Below are positions 17,521 to 24,991 of a DNA stretch of 64,000 nucleotides, piece after piece. Numbering within the stretch: the stretch's first letter is position 1; each line of letters begins with the position of its first letter. This DNA is from Labrenzia sp. CE80. GTDB lineage: Bacteria > Pseudomonadota > Alphaproteobacteria > Rhizobiales > Stappiaceae. Made by a program: the position numbers and the translations under genes. Location of the stretch: the NCBI RefSeq assembly GCF_009650605.1, contig NZ_WAJT01000002.1:744001-808000 (forward strand), given 5' to 3'. Below the pieces are notes generated by a model, which was not told where the DNA came from, ran no database searches, and saw only the letters and a list, made by a program, of their open reading frames with translations.

Positions 17521-18210
17521 GTGGCCGAAATTCAGAAATTTCTTCAAAACAGTTTTTCGCTCGAGGGCCTGTCCTCGGATCTTGCAGAGCAGCTATCGAG
17601 CCTCGCGAGGCCAATGAAGGTGGCTGCGGGCACGATCCTTTTTGAAAACGGTGATCCGGGAAATGGCTGCTATGCCGTTCTCGAGGGATCGATGAAGGTT
17701 TCCATCCTGTCGGTCGAAGGTGACGAGCAGTTGCTCGCGGTGCTTGGCCCCGGCGATTTGGTTGGCGAACTCGCGCTGCTTGATGGTCGTCCGCGGTCGG
17801 CTACCGTCAGCGCACTCAAGGCCGCGCAACTGGCATTCATCGACAAGGCAGCATTCGAACGATTTGCAGATGAGAATCCGGCGGTTTACCGACATATGCT
17901 GTCCATCGTCGGCAAGCGCTTGCGTCAGGCCAATGACGTCCTCGCCGCACGGTCCTTCCTCCCACTGCCTGGCCGTGTTGCGCAGACCTTGCTCCAGCTC
18001 TCGGAGACCTTCGGCAAACCCCTCGATGATGGGCGCGTGTTGATCCACTACAAGCTTAGCCAAGCCGATATTGCCAACATGGCAGGAGCAGCCCGTGAAA
18101 ACGTCAGCCGCGTGCTGAATGACTGGAAACGTGCAGGGACCATCAGCCGGATTTCCGGCTACTATTGTCTGGAGCAACCTGAATGGCTGAAACAGGCAGC
18201 GGCACTTTGA
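17521..18210 (+). CDS. Crp/Fnr-family transcriptional regulator
   Basis: From the GTG at 17521 the product is 229 residues, the usual family length; AAAGGG lies upstream. An ATG at 17467 would add 18 residues and cannot be excluded. The cyclic-nucleotide-binding beta barrel shows AAGTILFENGDPGNGCYAVLEG and GELALLDGRPRSATVSA, including the RSA of cAMP-binding sites. The C-terminal HTH is LSQADIANMAGAARENVSRVL. The cysteine cluster of true FNR is absent, so an oxygen-sensing iron-sulfur centre is not expected. It is followed after 4 bases by a truncated haemoglobin gene, suggesting a role in oxygen or nitric oxide response. A short palindrome TGTGAGTCACA lies at 17450-17460. Confidence 0.88.
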   Translation: MAEIQKFLQNSFSLEGLSSDLAEQLSSLARPMKVAAGTILFENGDPGNGCYAVLEGSMKVSILSVEGDEQLLAVLGPGDLVGELALLDGRPRSATVSALKAAQLAFIDKAAFERFADENPAVYRHMLSIVGKRLRQANDVLAARSFLPLPGRVAQTLLQLSETFGKPLDDGRVLIHYKLSQADIANMAGAARENVSRVLNDWKRAGTISRISGYYCLEQPEWLKQAAAL

Positions 18211-18214
18211 GAAC

Positions 18215-18679
18215 ATGACAGACATTGCTCAGCCTTCGGACCTCAATGTCAGATCAGCTTCGGCGCGAACGCCGGTCCATCCTGCCATCACGGCCGAAGG
18301 CATCGATCAGTTGGTGGAAGTGTTCTATGGCAAGATCCAGGCGCACGAACGACTTGGTCCGCTGTTCGAAGCGCGCGTCGATGGTCGGTGGCCAGAGCAT
18401 CTCGCAAAGATGAAGCTTTTCTGGCAATCGGTCCTACTCAAAACCGGCGACTACAAGGGCAAACCGGTTCCAGTTCATGTGAGTCAGACAGCGATCCGCT
18501 CCGATGACTATGGTGAGTGGTTGTCCCTGTTTCGCCCGGTCGCCGAAGATGTCTTTGGTGCCGATGCGGGAGCGGCGGTAGTTGCTTCTGCCGAGCGCAT
18601 TGCACAAAGCCTCTGGCTTGCAGGTTTTGGAACGCCTGGCTGCGATATCCCGGCGGACCTCAAGAGCGCAAAGCGATAG
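18215..18679 (+). CDS. Group III truncated haemoglobin
   Basis: A 154-residue haem protein of the 2-on-2 globin class. Visible features are LVEVFYGKIQAHERLGPLFE with the B10-position Tyr, FWQSVLLKTGDYKGKPVPVH with the proximal His at the end, and a Trp-containing WLSLFRPVAEDVFG helix. Group III proteins are associated with low-oxygen growth and nitrosative stress, though the reaction is usually unproven. It begins 4 bases after the Crp/Fnr gene, so regulator and globin are cotranscribed. Confidence 0.87.
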   Translation: MTDIAQPSDLNVRSASARTPVHPAITAEGIDQLVEVFYGKIQAHERLGPLFEARVDGRWPEHLAKMKLFWQSVLLKTGDYKGKPVPVHVSQTAIRSDDYGEWLSLFRPVAEDVFGADAGAAVVASAERIAQSLWLAGFGTPGCDIPADLKSAKR

Positions 18680-18788
18680 TCCTAAGCTCCCGTTTCCCGT
18701 TGAGAACCGGTCATGCGCGCAAGAACCTCTTGCGAAGCGGGGAACAGCCGATAGTCTTCCAACAACAACAGATCGCCGGAGAGAGAAT

Positions 18789-19211
18789 GTGAGCACAGAC
18801 CAAAAGCACGATGACGCCATAGAAGCCCCATCCGGGGACCTCACACTGCGCACCATGGCGATGCCGGCGGACACGAATGCGGCGGGTGATATCTTCGGCG
18901 GCTGGGTACTTTCTCAAATGGATCTGGCCGGCGGCATCGCAGCTGGTCAACGAGCTGGCGGCCGTGTAGTCACCATAGCGGTCGACCAGATGAAGTTCAT
19001 CCGTCCGGTCCACGTTGGCGACGTTCTTTGCATCTACAGTCGGATAGACAGGGTGGGCACCTCTTCCATGGGCATCATTCTCGAAGCCTGGGCACTTCGC
19101 CACCGCTATGGTCATCGCGAGAAGGTGACGGAAGCCAATTTCACGATGGTCGCTGTTGATGAGGACGGTCAGCCACGCCCGGTCCCAAAGGTGCCACCTC
19201 TGGGGGACTAA
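18789..19211 (+). CDS. Acyl-CoA thioesterase (YciA-like hotdog fold)
   Basis: A 140-residue hotdog-fold protein that hydrolyses acyl-CoA. It starts at a GTG (18789) preceded by GGAGAG; the frame is open further upstream over the globin gene, but that part is not coding. Signatures of the YciA/BFIT type are MPADTNAAGDIFGGWVLSQMD, with the catalytic Asn/Asp region, then VVTIAVDQMKFIRPVHVGD and HREKVTEANFTMVAVD. It lies 109 bases after the globin gene on the same strand. Any link to the globin is unclear; this may be a general fatty-acid enzyme. Confidence 0.87.
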   Translation: MSTDQKHDDAIEAPSGDLTLRTMAMPADTNAAGDIFGGWVLSQMDLAGGIAAGQRAGGRVVTIAVDQMKFIRPVHVGDVLCIYSRIDRVGTSSMGIILEAWALRHRYGHREKVTEANFTMVAVDEDGQPRPVPKVPPLGD

Positions 19212-19230
19212 GCGCGGGTCAGGCTACAGT

Positions 19231-19566
19231 TCAGCTGGAAATCTGCGTTGAAACCGGCCTTGGACGTCGCCGTTTGAGAACGTCTGCAAACAGCTTTTCG
19301 TCGATGACAAAGGGGCAGCCGTTGGCCCAATACCCCAAAAGGGTTTCAAGCCGGGTACGTCGGTCCCTGCAATCCAGCGTAGGTTGATGCATTGGCAGCC
19401 CGCCGAGAATACGGATAGCGTCGACACGCGCGAGAATACAGTCTTCAGCCGCTTCTTCCCAAGGTTGGGTTTCCGTGGAGTTTTGTGAAGCACTCGCCTG
19501 TACAAGTACGGCGCGTGAAAGGTCTGCGAGTTTGGCCGCCTGCCTGGCGAAAGGGTCCTTAGACAA
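19231..19566 (-). CDS. Small hypothetical protein with TTG start
   Basis: A 111-residue protein read from a TTG at 19564-19566, with a perfect GGAGG seven bases upstream; upstream ATG codons in the frame lack such a site. The sequence is mainly helical, with DPFARQAAKLADLSRAVLV at the N-terminus, then EEAAEDCILARVDAIRILGG, a CRDRRTRLETLLGYWANG segment, and a basic tail LKRRRPRP. No family is recognised. It converges on the thioesterase gene with only 19 bases between. Confidence 0.55.
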   Translation of the reverse strand: MSKDPFARQAAKLADLSRAVLVQASASQNSTETQPWEEAAEDCILARVDAIRILGGLPMHQPTLDCRDRRTRLETLLGYWANGCPFVIDEKLFADVLKRRRPRPVSTQISS

Positions 19567-19844
19567 AATAATCCTCCATCGGTTGCCCGAGGAGAACTGG
19601 CGCATGAAACGAAGTACCGCTTGGTTGCCGGTTGTTTCTTGGAAGAGACATCTTCCCGAAATCATTCGGCCGCATCCCTGGCGGGGACCACCTTGCCCGG
19701 TTAGGCAGGTTGGCGAGGGCGCCAGCCCTTCTCTTGATGATGGCGGGGTTTATGCCATGGCTGTTGACTATTGGCAACCGGACCGGAGGCCCGGTTGCTA
19801 CGCCCGAAGGCAATTTCCTCGGTCGGAGCTCGGTGCGCGGGCGC

Positions 19845-20390
19845 CTAAAGCTTGTAGAGCGACCAGGTCTGATAGGCTTCATCCGCCGTATCGCAGGGCT
19901 GAAGCGTCAAAGGCCGCATCACGTGAACAGGTGAACCGCCCCGGCCCTCTCTTTTTTCCGTTTGACTGACGGTGACGCAAAGCGATGGTTTGGTCTGCGC
20001 AATCAACTGTCCATTGTCTTGCAGCGAGAACTTCTGGGTATCGGCATCGTTACAAGCCCCAAGGACAATGGGCGCCCCGGCTGTCACGGAAGGCACTTCC
20101 ATACAGACATCGAAATAGGGAATGCGAAAGCGGCCCTGGCTGAGAAGTGTGGCATCAAAGCCCTGATCCTCGAGGATACCACCCGTATAATGATAACAGG
20201 TATGAGCCTGAAGGCCGCGATCCAGGGGAGCGTTCTTGCCTTGCCCGCCTGCGATATCCAGGCAATAGCCGCGCTCATCATCCAGCGTGTCCACCAATTG
20301 GACTTCCACAAGCTCTTCTGCGGAGTGCGCGGGCAAGGCGCCTGTAGCGAGACAGAGAGCCAGAGTCATCGGGCCAATTTTCGTTTTCAT
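19845..20390 (-). CDS. Secreted ricin-type beta-trefoil lectin-like protein
   Basis: A 181-residue protein from the ATG at 20388-20390, preceded by AAGGAG; the longer open frame upstream is not needed. A signal peptide ends near PAHSAEE. The mature protein looks like one beta-trefoil of about 150 residues: RGYCLDIAGGQ, DVCMEVPS and PSLCVTVSQ are three equivalent Cys-containing strands, each followed by a stretch ending in a QxF/QxW-like element, with YQTWSLYKL at the C-terminus. Six or more Cys suggest disulphides. Such domains bind galactose-type sugars; here no catalytic domain is attached. The ligand is unknown. Confidence 0.68.
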   Translation of the reverse strand: MKTKIGPMTLALCLATGALPAHSAEELVEVQLVDTLDDERGYCLDIAGGQGKNAPLDRGLQAHTCYHYTGGILEDQGFDATLLSQGRFRIPYFDVCMEVPSVTAGAPIVLGACNDADTQKFSLQDNGQLIAQTKPSLCVTVSQTEKREGRGGSPVHVMRPLTLQPCDTADEAYQTWSLYKL

Positions 20391-20530
20391 GATATTGCTC
20401 CTTGCGCTTAAGGGTGCTGTCGCGAAGTGACGGGCGCCCTCAATCGCGTCACTTGGTACGATCATTTTGACAGGAATGAGGTAAGTCGTATGACGATCCG
20501 ACCAACCCTTCGAAAATCTCTGGGCTGTCT

Positions 20531-21547
20531 TCAACCCTGTCGGTCCGCAAGGTCTGAGACCTTGACAACAAGCTTGCCCTGGTTGGTACCATCGAAAAGC
20601 TTGTTAAGAGCCTCAGGTGCGTTTTCGAGACCTTCGACGATATCGAGGCGGTATTTTAGTTGGCCAGCCTGAAGCATTGCGCCCAAGGCTTTGAATATCT
20701 CGGGATAGGTTTCGAAATGGTCGGTCATGATGAAGCCTTTGAGGCTCAACCGCCGACGCACGATTGCGGTCATATCCGGTATTTCGTCTGGGCTGTCACC
20801 ATTGTAGACGGAAATGAAACCGCACATGGCGATCCGGCCGAATGCTTTCATGTTGCGTAACGCTGCAGTGAAGGGCTTGCCGCCGACGTTTTCAAAATGA
20901 AGGTCCAATCCCTCCGGAGCGAAGGCTTTAAGGCTCGCATCCAAGTCGTCGGTCTTGTAGTTAAGAGCAGCGTCAAACCCGAGGTCATTCACCAGCCAGT
21001 CGCATTTCGCTTTTGTACCGGCAATACCGATCACACGCAGACCGAACGCCTTGCCGATCTGTCCGACGAGCGATCCGACAGATCCAGCAGCGCCCGTAAC
21101 ACAGAGAGTTTCTCCGCGCTTCGGTTCGCCAACCTTGACGAGGCCATGGTAAGCGGTTGCGCCTGCAAGGCCAAAAACGCCCATGTAGGCTTCCATCGGG
21201 ACGTTTTGAGGAACCACGCTCAGTGCGGCCGGCTCAACGTCAAGATACTCAGTCCAGCCAGTAAAGCCGGAGACCCAGTCCCCCTCGCTCAAGCCGTCAC
21301 ATCTGCTTTCGGTGACGATGCCGATACCGAGCGATCGCATCGTTTCACCGATCGGAGTCGGTGGCAAATAGCTGTTGGTGGCTGGAGAGACCCATCCGCG
21401 CATCGCCGGATCCAGAGAAACGTAGACAACTCTCACTCTTGCTTTGCCCTCCGCGAGGGAGGGGAGAGTCTCGTTGCGGGCCTCGAAGTCGGTATCAGCA
21501 AGCCGTCCGGAAGGACGAGACACCAAAACTATGCGCTTGTTTTGCAT
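20531..21547 (-). CDS. NADP-dependent oxidoreductase, MDR superfamily (CurA/LTB4DH-like)
   Basis: A 338-residue zinc-independent medium-chain reductase. The N-terminus has the family's NKRIVLVSRPSG and LDPAMRGW; the Rossmann part has GETLCVTGAAGSVGSLVGQIGK (two segments, dinucleotide site AAGSVG) and a GGKPFTAAL stretch. Relatives reduce the double bond of alpha,beta-unsaturated ketones and aldehydes using NADPH, such as leukotriene B4 and curcumin reductases. No zinc-ligand Cys pattern is seen. slyX lies 7 bases upstream, so the two are probably cotranscribed. Confidence 0.88.
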   Translation of the reverse strand: MQNKRIVLVSRPSGRLADTDFEARNETLPSLAEGKARVRVVYVSLDPAMRGWVSPATNSYLPPTPIGETMRSLGIGIVTESRCDGLSEGDWVSGFTGWTEYLDVEPAALSVVPQNVPMEAYMGVFGLAGATAYHGLVKVGEPKRGETLCVTGAAGSVGSLVGQIGKAFGLRVIGIAGTKAKCDWLVNDLGFDAALNYKTDDLDASLKAFAPEGLDLHFENVGGKPFTAALRNMKAFGRIAMCGFISVYNGDSPDEIPDMTAIVRRRLSLKGFIMTDHFETYPEIFKALGAMLQAGQLKYRLDIVEGLENAPEALNKLFDGTNQGKLVVKVSDLADRQG

Positions 21548-21554
21548 GGGGTGC

Positions 21555-21773
21555 TCAATAGTGCGGGGGTTTTTCTACAGTTGGACTGACGAGCGAATTC
21601 TCGATCAACTCTTCCATCTGGTCCGTCATTTCTGCGATCTTGCGGGTCAGGCGATAGATCTGTTTTCCTTGGTCGATGACCACCTGGTTCAGTTCATCAA
21701 TCGTATGATTGGCGTGGGCCAGGTCCATTTCAATCTTTTCGATCCGTTCTTGCTGGTCGGTCGCGGGCTTCAT
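21555..21773 (-). CDS. slyX: SlyX family protein
   Basis: A 72-residue coiled-coil protein. RIEKIEMDLAHANHTIDELN with further heptads, and the C-terminal EKPPHY, are diagnostic of SlyX. Its function is unknown; in enterics it sits near slyD. Here it precedes the reductase gene by 7 bases on the same strand. Confidence 0.9.
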   Translation of the reverse strand: MKPATDQQERIEKIEMDLAHANHTIDELNQVVIDQGKQIYRLTRKIAEMTDQMEELIENSLVSPTVEKPPHY

Positions 21774-21963
21774 CAGTTTTCAGATTGCCTTCGTTTGCTG
21801 AGTGCTTTGTCAGCTCTTCTCTATCGTCAATATGTGGACCGTATGTCTCACGCCTTTCGGCACTTGATCAAACACTTTCCTCGTTCGATCGTTCTGGTGT
21901 GGTGGTAAAGGAGTTAGAAACCTTTGCATTCAGGCCTTTGGAGTGCACCCGTTGCGCCAACAA

Positions 21964-21991
21964 AAAAGGGCGGTCCATAGACCGCCCTTTT
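21964..21991 (-). terminator. Intrinsic terminator of groESL
   Basis: A perfect 12-bp stem (21964-21975 with 21980-21991) around a 4-base loop, GC-rich in the middle. Read on the minus strand it ends in a T-run. It lies 26 bases after the groL stop. Confidence 0.9.
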
Positions 21992-22016
21992 CAATTTCAA
22001 GCTCGGTTGACGTGGC

Positions 22017-23657
22017 TTAGAAGCCCATGCCGCCCATGCCGCCCATGTCCGGAGCCGGCATTGCCGGAGCCGCGTCTTTCGGCAGCTCTGCAACCATGGC
22101 TTCGGTGGTGATCAGAAGACCTGCGACCGATGCTGCGTCCTGCAGGGCAGTACGAACAACCTTGGTCGGGTCAATGATACCGGCTTCGATCATGTTGACG
22201 AATTCTTCGGTTTGAGCATTGAAGCCGAAGGTGACGTCATCGTTTTCCTGGATCTTGCCAACAACGATGGAGCCTTCAACACCAGCGTTTTCAGCGATCT
22301 GACGGATCGGAGCTTCCAGAGCGCGCAGAACGATCTTGATACCGGCTGCGATGTCGGAGTTGTCGGAAGAGAGAGCTTCAACAGCCTTCTTGGCACGCAG
22401 GAGAGCGGTGCCACCGCCAGGAACAATGCCTTCTTCAACCGCAGCACGGGTTGCGTTCAGGGCGTCGTCGACGCGGTCCTTCTTTTCCTTCACTTCGATT
22501 TCCGTAGCACCGCCAACGCGGATCACGGCAACACCGCCTGCAAGCTTGGCAAGACGTTCCTGCAGCTTTTCACGGTCGTAATCGGAAGTGGTTTCTTCGA
22601 TCTGAGCCTTGATCTGGCCTACACGACCCTGGATGTCGTCCTTGGAACCTGCACCATCAACGATGGTGGTGGTTTCCTTGGTGATCGCGACCTTCTCGGC
22701 AGTGCCAAGCATGTCGAGCGTGACGTTTTCCAGCTTGATGCCGAGATCTTCGGAGATCACTGTGCCACCCGTGAGGATCGCGATGTCTTCCAGCATGGCC
22801 TTACGGCGGTCGCCGAAGCCAGGAGCCTTGACAGCAGCAATCTTCAGGCCGCCGCGCAGCTTGTTGACGACGAGTGTCGCAAGAGCTTCACCTTCAACGT
22901 CTTCTGCAATGATGAGCAGCGGACGGGAAGACTGAACAACAGCTTCGAGGATCGGCAGCATTGCTTGCAGGTTGGAAAGCTTCTTCTCGTGAAGGAGAAT
23001 GTAAGGCTTTTCCAGGTCAGCAAGCATTTTGTCAGCGTTGGTGACGAAGTAAGGAGACAGGTAGCCGCGATCGAACTGCATGCCTTCAACGACTTCAAGT
23101 TCGGTTTCAAGCGATTTGGCTTCTTCAACCGTGATCACGCCTTCGTTGCCGACTTTCTGCATTGCTTCTGCAATGTCAGCACCAACCTGTACGTCGCCGT
23201 TTGCGGAGATCGTGCCGACCTGAGCAACTTCAGCAGAGGTGGTGATGGTCTTGGAAGACGCTTCGAGGGACTTAACTGCTTCAGCTGCAGCCATGTCAAC
23301 GCCGCGCTTCAGGTCCATCGGGTTCATGCCGGCAGCAACTGCCTTGGCGCCTTCCTTGACGATGGACTGGGCCAGAACCGTTGCGGTCGTGGTGCCGTCA
23401 CCAGCGATGTCGTTGGTCTTGGAAGCAACTTCCCGGACCATCTGTGCGCCCATGTTTTCGAACTTGTCTTCAAGTTCGATTTCCTTGGCAACGGAAACAC
23501 CGTCCTTGGTGATGCGCGGTGCGCCGAAGGCCTTGTCGAGAACGACGTTACGGCCTTTCGGGCCGAGAGTTACCTTGACGGCATTGGCGAGGGTGTCGAC
23601 GCCCTTGAGCATCTTGGTGCGGGCATCGGACCCGAACTTTACGTCTTTTGCAGACAT
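22017..23657 (-). CDS. groL: Chaperonin GroEL (60 kDa)
   Basis: ATP-driven folding chamber subunit, 546 residues, the usual length. The N-terminus is AKDVKFGSDARTKMLKGVD, the ATP site contains GDGTTTATVLAQ, and the C-terminus is the characteristic GGMGGMGF. It follows groS after 54 bases and ends at the terminator at 21964-21991. Codon choice is strongly biased, as expected for a highly expressed gene. Confidence 0.98.
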   Translation of the reverse strand: MSAKDVKFGSDARTKMLKGVDTLANAVKVTLGPKGRNVVLDKAFGAPRITKDGVSVAKEIELEDKFENMGAQMVREVASKTNDIAGDGTTTATVLAQSIVKEGAKAVAAGMNPMDLKRGVDMAAAEAVKSLEASSKTITTSAEVAQVGTISANGDVQVGADIAEAMQKVGNEGVITVEEAKSLETELEVVEGMQFDRGYLSPYFVTNADKMLADLEKPYILLHEKKLSNLQAMLPILEAVVQSSRPLLIIAEDVEGEALATLVVNKLRGGLKIAAVKAPGFGDRRKAMLEDIAILTGGTVISEDLGIKLENVTLDMLGTAEKVAITKETTTIVDGAGSKDDIQGRVGQIKAQIEETTSDYDREKLQERLAKLAGGVAVIRVGGATEIEVKEKKDRVDDALNATRAAVEEGIVPGGGTALLRAKKAVEALSSDNSDIAAGIKIVLRALEAPIRQIAENAGVEGSIVVGKIQENDDVTFGFNAQTEEFVNMIEAGIIDPTKVVRTALQDAASVAGLLITTEAMVAELPKDAAPAMPAPDMGGMGGMGF

Positions 23658-23711
23658 TCTATCGTCTCACTCTGTAACTGGTGGAAACTGAATGGATCAG
23701 GGACGCGCGCC

Positions 23712-23999
23712 TTAGGCGACCACACCCATGATGTCGGATTCCTTCATGATCAGCAGGTCTTCACCGTTGATCTTGACCTCGGTGCCGGACCATTTGCCGA
23801 ACAGAACGCGGTCGCCAGCCTTGACGTCCAGCGGGATCAGCTCACCGCTGTCCTTGCGGGCGCCTGCGCCAACAGCAACGATCTCGCCTTCCTGAGGCTT
23901 TTCCTGTGCGGTATCCGGAATGATGATGCCGCCGGCGGTCTTCTCTTCAGACTCTACACGGCGAACAACGACACGGTCGTGCAGCGGACGAAATGTCAT
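23712..23999 (-). CDS. groS: Co-chaperonin GroES (10 kDa)
   Basis: The lid of the GroEL chamber, 95 residues from the ATG at 23997-23999. It has the N-terminal FRPLHDRVVVRRVE, the mobile loop EEKTAGGIIIPDTA and the C-terminal NGEDLLIMKESDIMG. First gene of the groESL operon, controlled by the CIRCE element and promoter upstream. Confidence 0.98.
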   Translation of the reverse strand: MTFRPLHDRVVVRRVESEEKTAGGIIIPDTAQEKPQEGEIVAVGAGARKDSGELIPLDVKAGDRVLFGKWSGTEVKINGEDLLIMKESDIMGVVA

Positions 24000-24100
24000 T
24001 TGGCTCTTTCCTCTCATGTGGCACGCCCCCAACCGAAAGGCAGCGTGCGGGCATGATAACTTTGGTTCGAAAGATCGCGTGGAATGCTCCTACGCGGCTG

Positions 24101-24127
24101 TTAGCACTCCCAAAGGGCGAGTGCCAG
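24101..24127. promoter_or_regulatory. CIRCE operator (HrcA binding site) of groESL
   Basis: TTAGCACTC, nine bases, then GAGTGCCAG. The left arm matches the CIRCE consensus exactly and the right arm matches 7 of 9 positions of GAGTGCTAA. It lies between the promoter and groS, where bound HrcA would block transcription until heat shock. No hrcA gene is in the window. Confidence 0.92.
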
Positions 24128-24137
24128 CAGCGCCAGT

Positions 24138-24166
24138 GATGTAGGATTTGGCCCGGATTTTGTCAA
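24138..24166 (-). promoter_or_regulatory. Predicted sigma-70 type promoter of groESL
   Basis: On the minus strand a perfect -35 box TTGACA (24161-24166) is followed after exactly 17 bases by TACATC (24138-24143), a weak -10 box. The predicted start falls just before the CIRCE operator, which is the standard arrangement. A sigma-32 site overlapping it was not distinguished. Confidence 0.6.
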
Positions 24167-24303
24167 TCCCGGGCAAAAGGAATTTGACTCAGCTTAGGAT
24201 CGGTCTCGCTGCCCAGTCGAGAGGAGATCTGTGTGATAGTGGCTGCTCAAGGAAAACTAACACTAAGTCACGTGGGCGGTGAGCTTTCTGATCAGCGCAG
24301 ATT

Positions 24304-24873
24304 TCACTGAGCACCTGTCATCGCAAAGGGCAACGTGACGGCTCCGGACTTATCCGAGATCTTGTCAGTGTAAAGCGCTTCCAATACGTAATCGCCAGCC
24401 GGGAGGCCTTCGAACTGAAAGCTCAGGCTTGTCGGAAGTTCGCGCTTGCGGCTGGGCGTTTCCCCGGCAAAGCGAGCAAAACCACCTTGTTCAGCTAGAA
24501 CCTGACCAGTTGTGTTTAGGAGCCTAAAGCCAACTTCAATATCATGGCGGTGGCCTCCGGCTGTTTCGGCAAAGCTATAACCAATGGGCTCTGCATACAC
24601 GGTAATTGTTTCGGTCGGTGAGAAGCTATTGCCGTCCCGTGCCGTGTATTGACCGTAACCGGTCGCGTTGGAAGTTGCGAAAGTGGCAGCGGTAAAGGCC
24701 AGCTCACTTGCATCCCATGAAGCATCCAGCGTTGCCAGCGAGCTTTTCAGTGCTTCAGACGGAGTGGGGAATGATGGCGAAGTAGTCTGGGCAAGAGACG
24801 CAGTCGCCACTGCCGCCGCCAATGAAAAAGCGGCAGCTCCGAAAGCTGAACGTGCGAATTTACCTGACATCAT
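24304..24873 (-). CDS. Secreted protein of unknown function, predicted beta-sandwich
   Basis: A 189-residue protein with AGGGG upstream of a double ATG. Residues 1-28 are a signal peptide ending ATASLAQ. The mature part alternates hydrophobic residues in the manner of an immunoglobulin-like domain: ETITVYAEPIGYSF, HDIEVGFRLLNTTGQVLAEQ and LPAGDYVLEALYTDKIS resemble bacterial surface beta-sandwich modules. There are no cysteines. I recognise no named family. It lies 118 bases after the sigma-54 activator gene on the same strand, with no terminator seen between, so they may share a transcript. Confidence 0.7.
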   Translation of the reverse strand: MMSGKFARSAFGAAAFSLAAAVATASLAQTTSPSFPTPSEALKSSLATLDASWDASELAFTAATFATSNATGYGQYTARDGNSFSPTETITVYAEPIGYSFAETAGGHRHDIEVGFRLLNTTGQVLAEQGGFARFAGETPSRKRELPTSLSFQFEGLPAGDYVLEALYTDKISDKSGAVTLPFAMTGAQ

Positions 24874-24991
24874 TTAATTAACCCCTGCGCATGCCCGATC
24901 ACGTTGTTTTTCAACTTGTTTTAAAGTCGATATAGACTGACTTTCATCGGGACACAAGGAAATGAGTGCGGTGCGGTAAACACTGTGCTGG

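Noticed and set aside
22212..24056. 614-residue plus-strand open frame
   Set aside because: It is antisense to groL and groS, whose identity is certain; the long frame is a codon-bias shadow of highly expressed genes.
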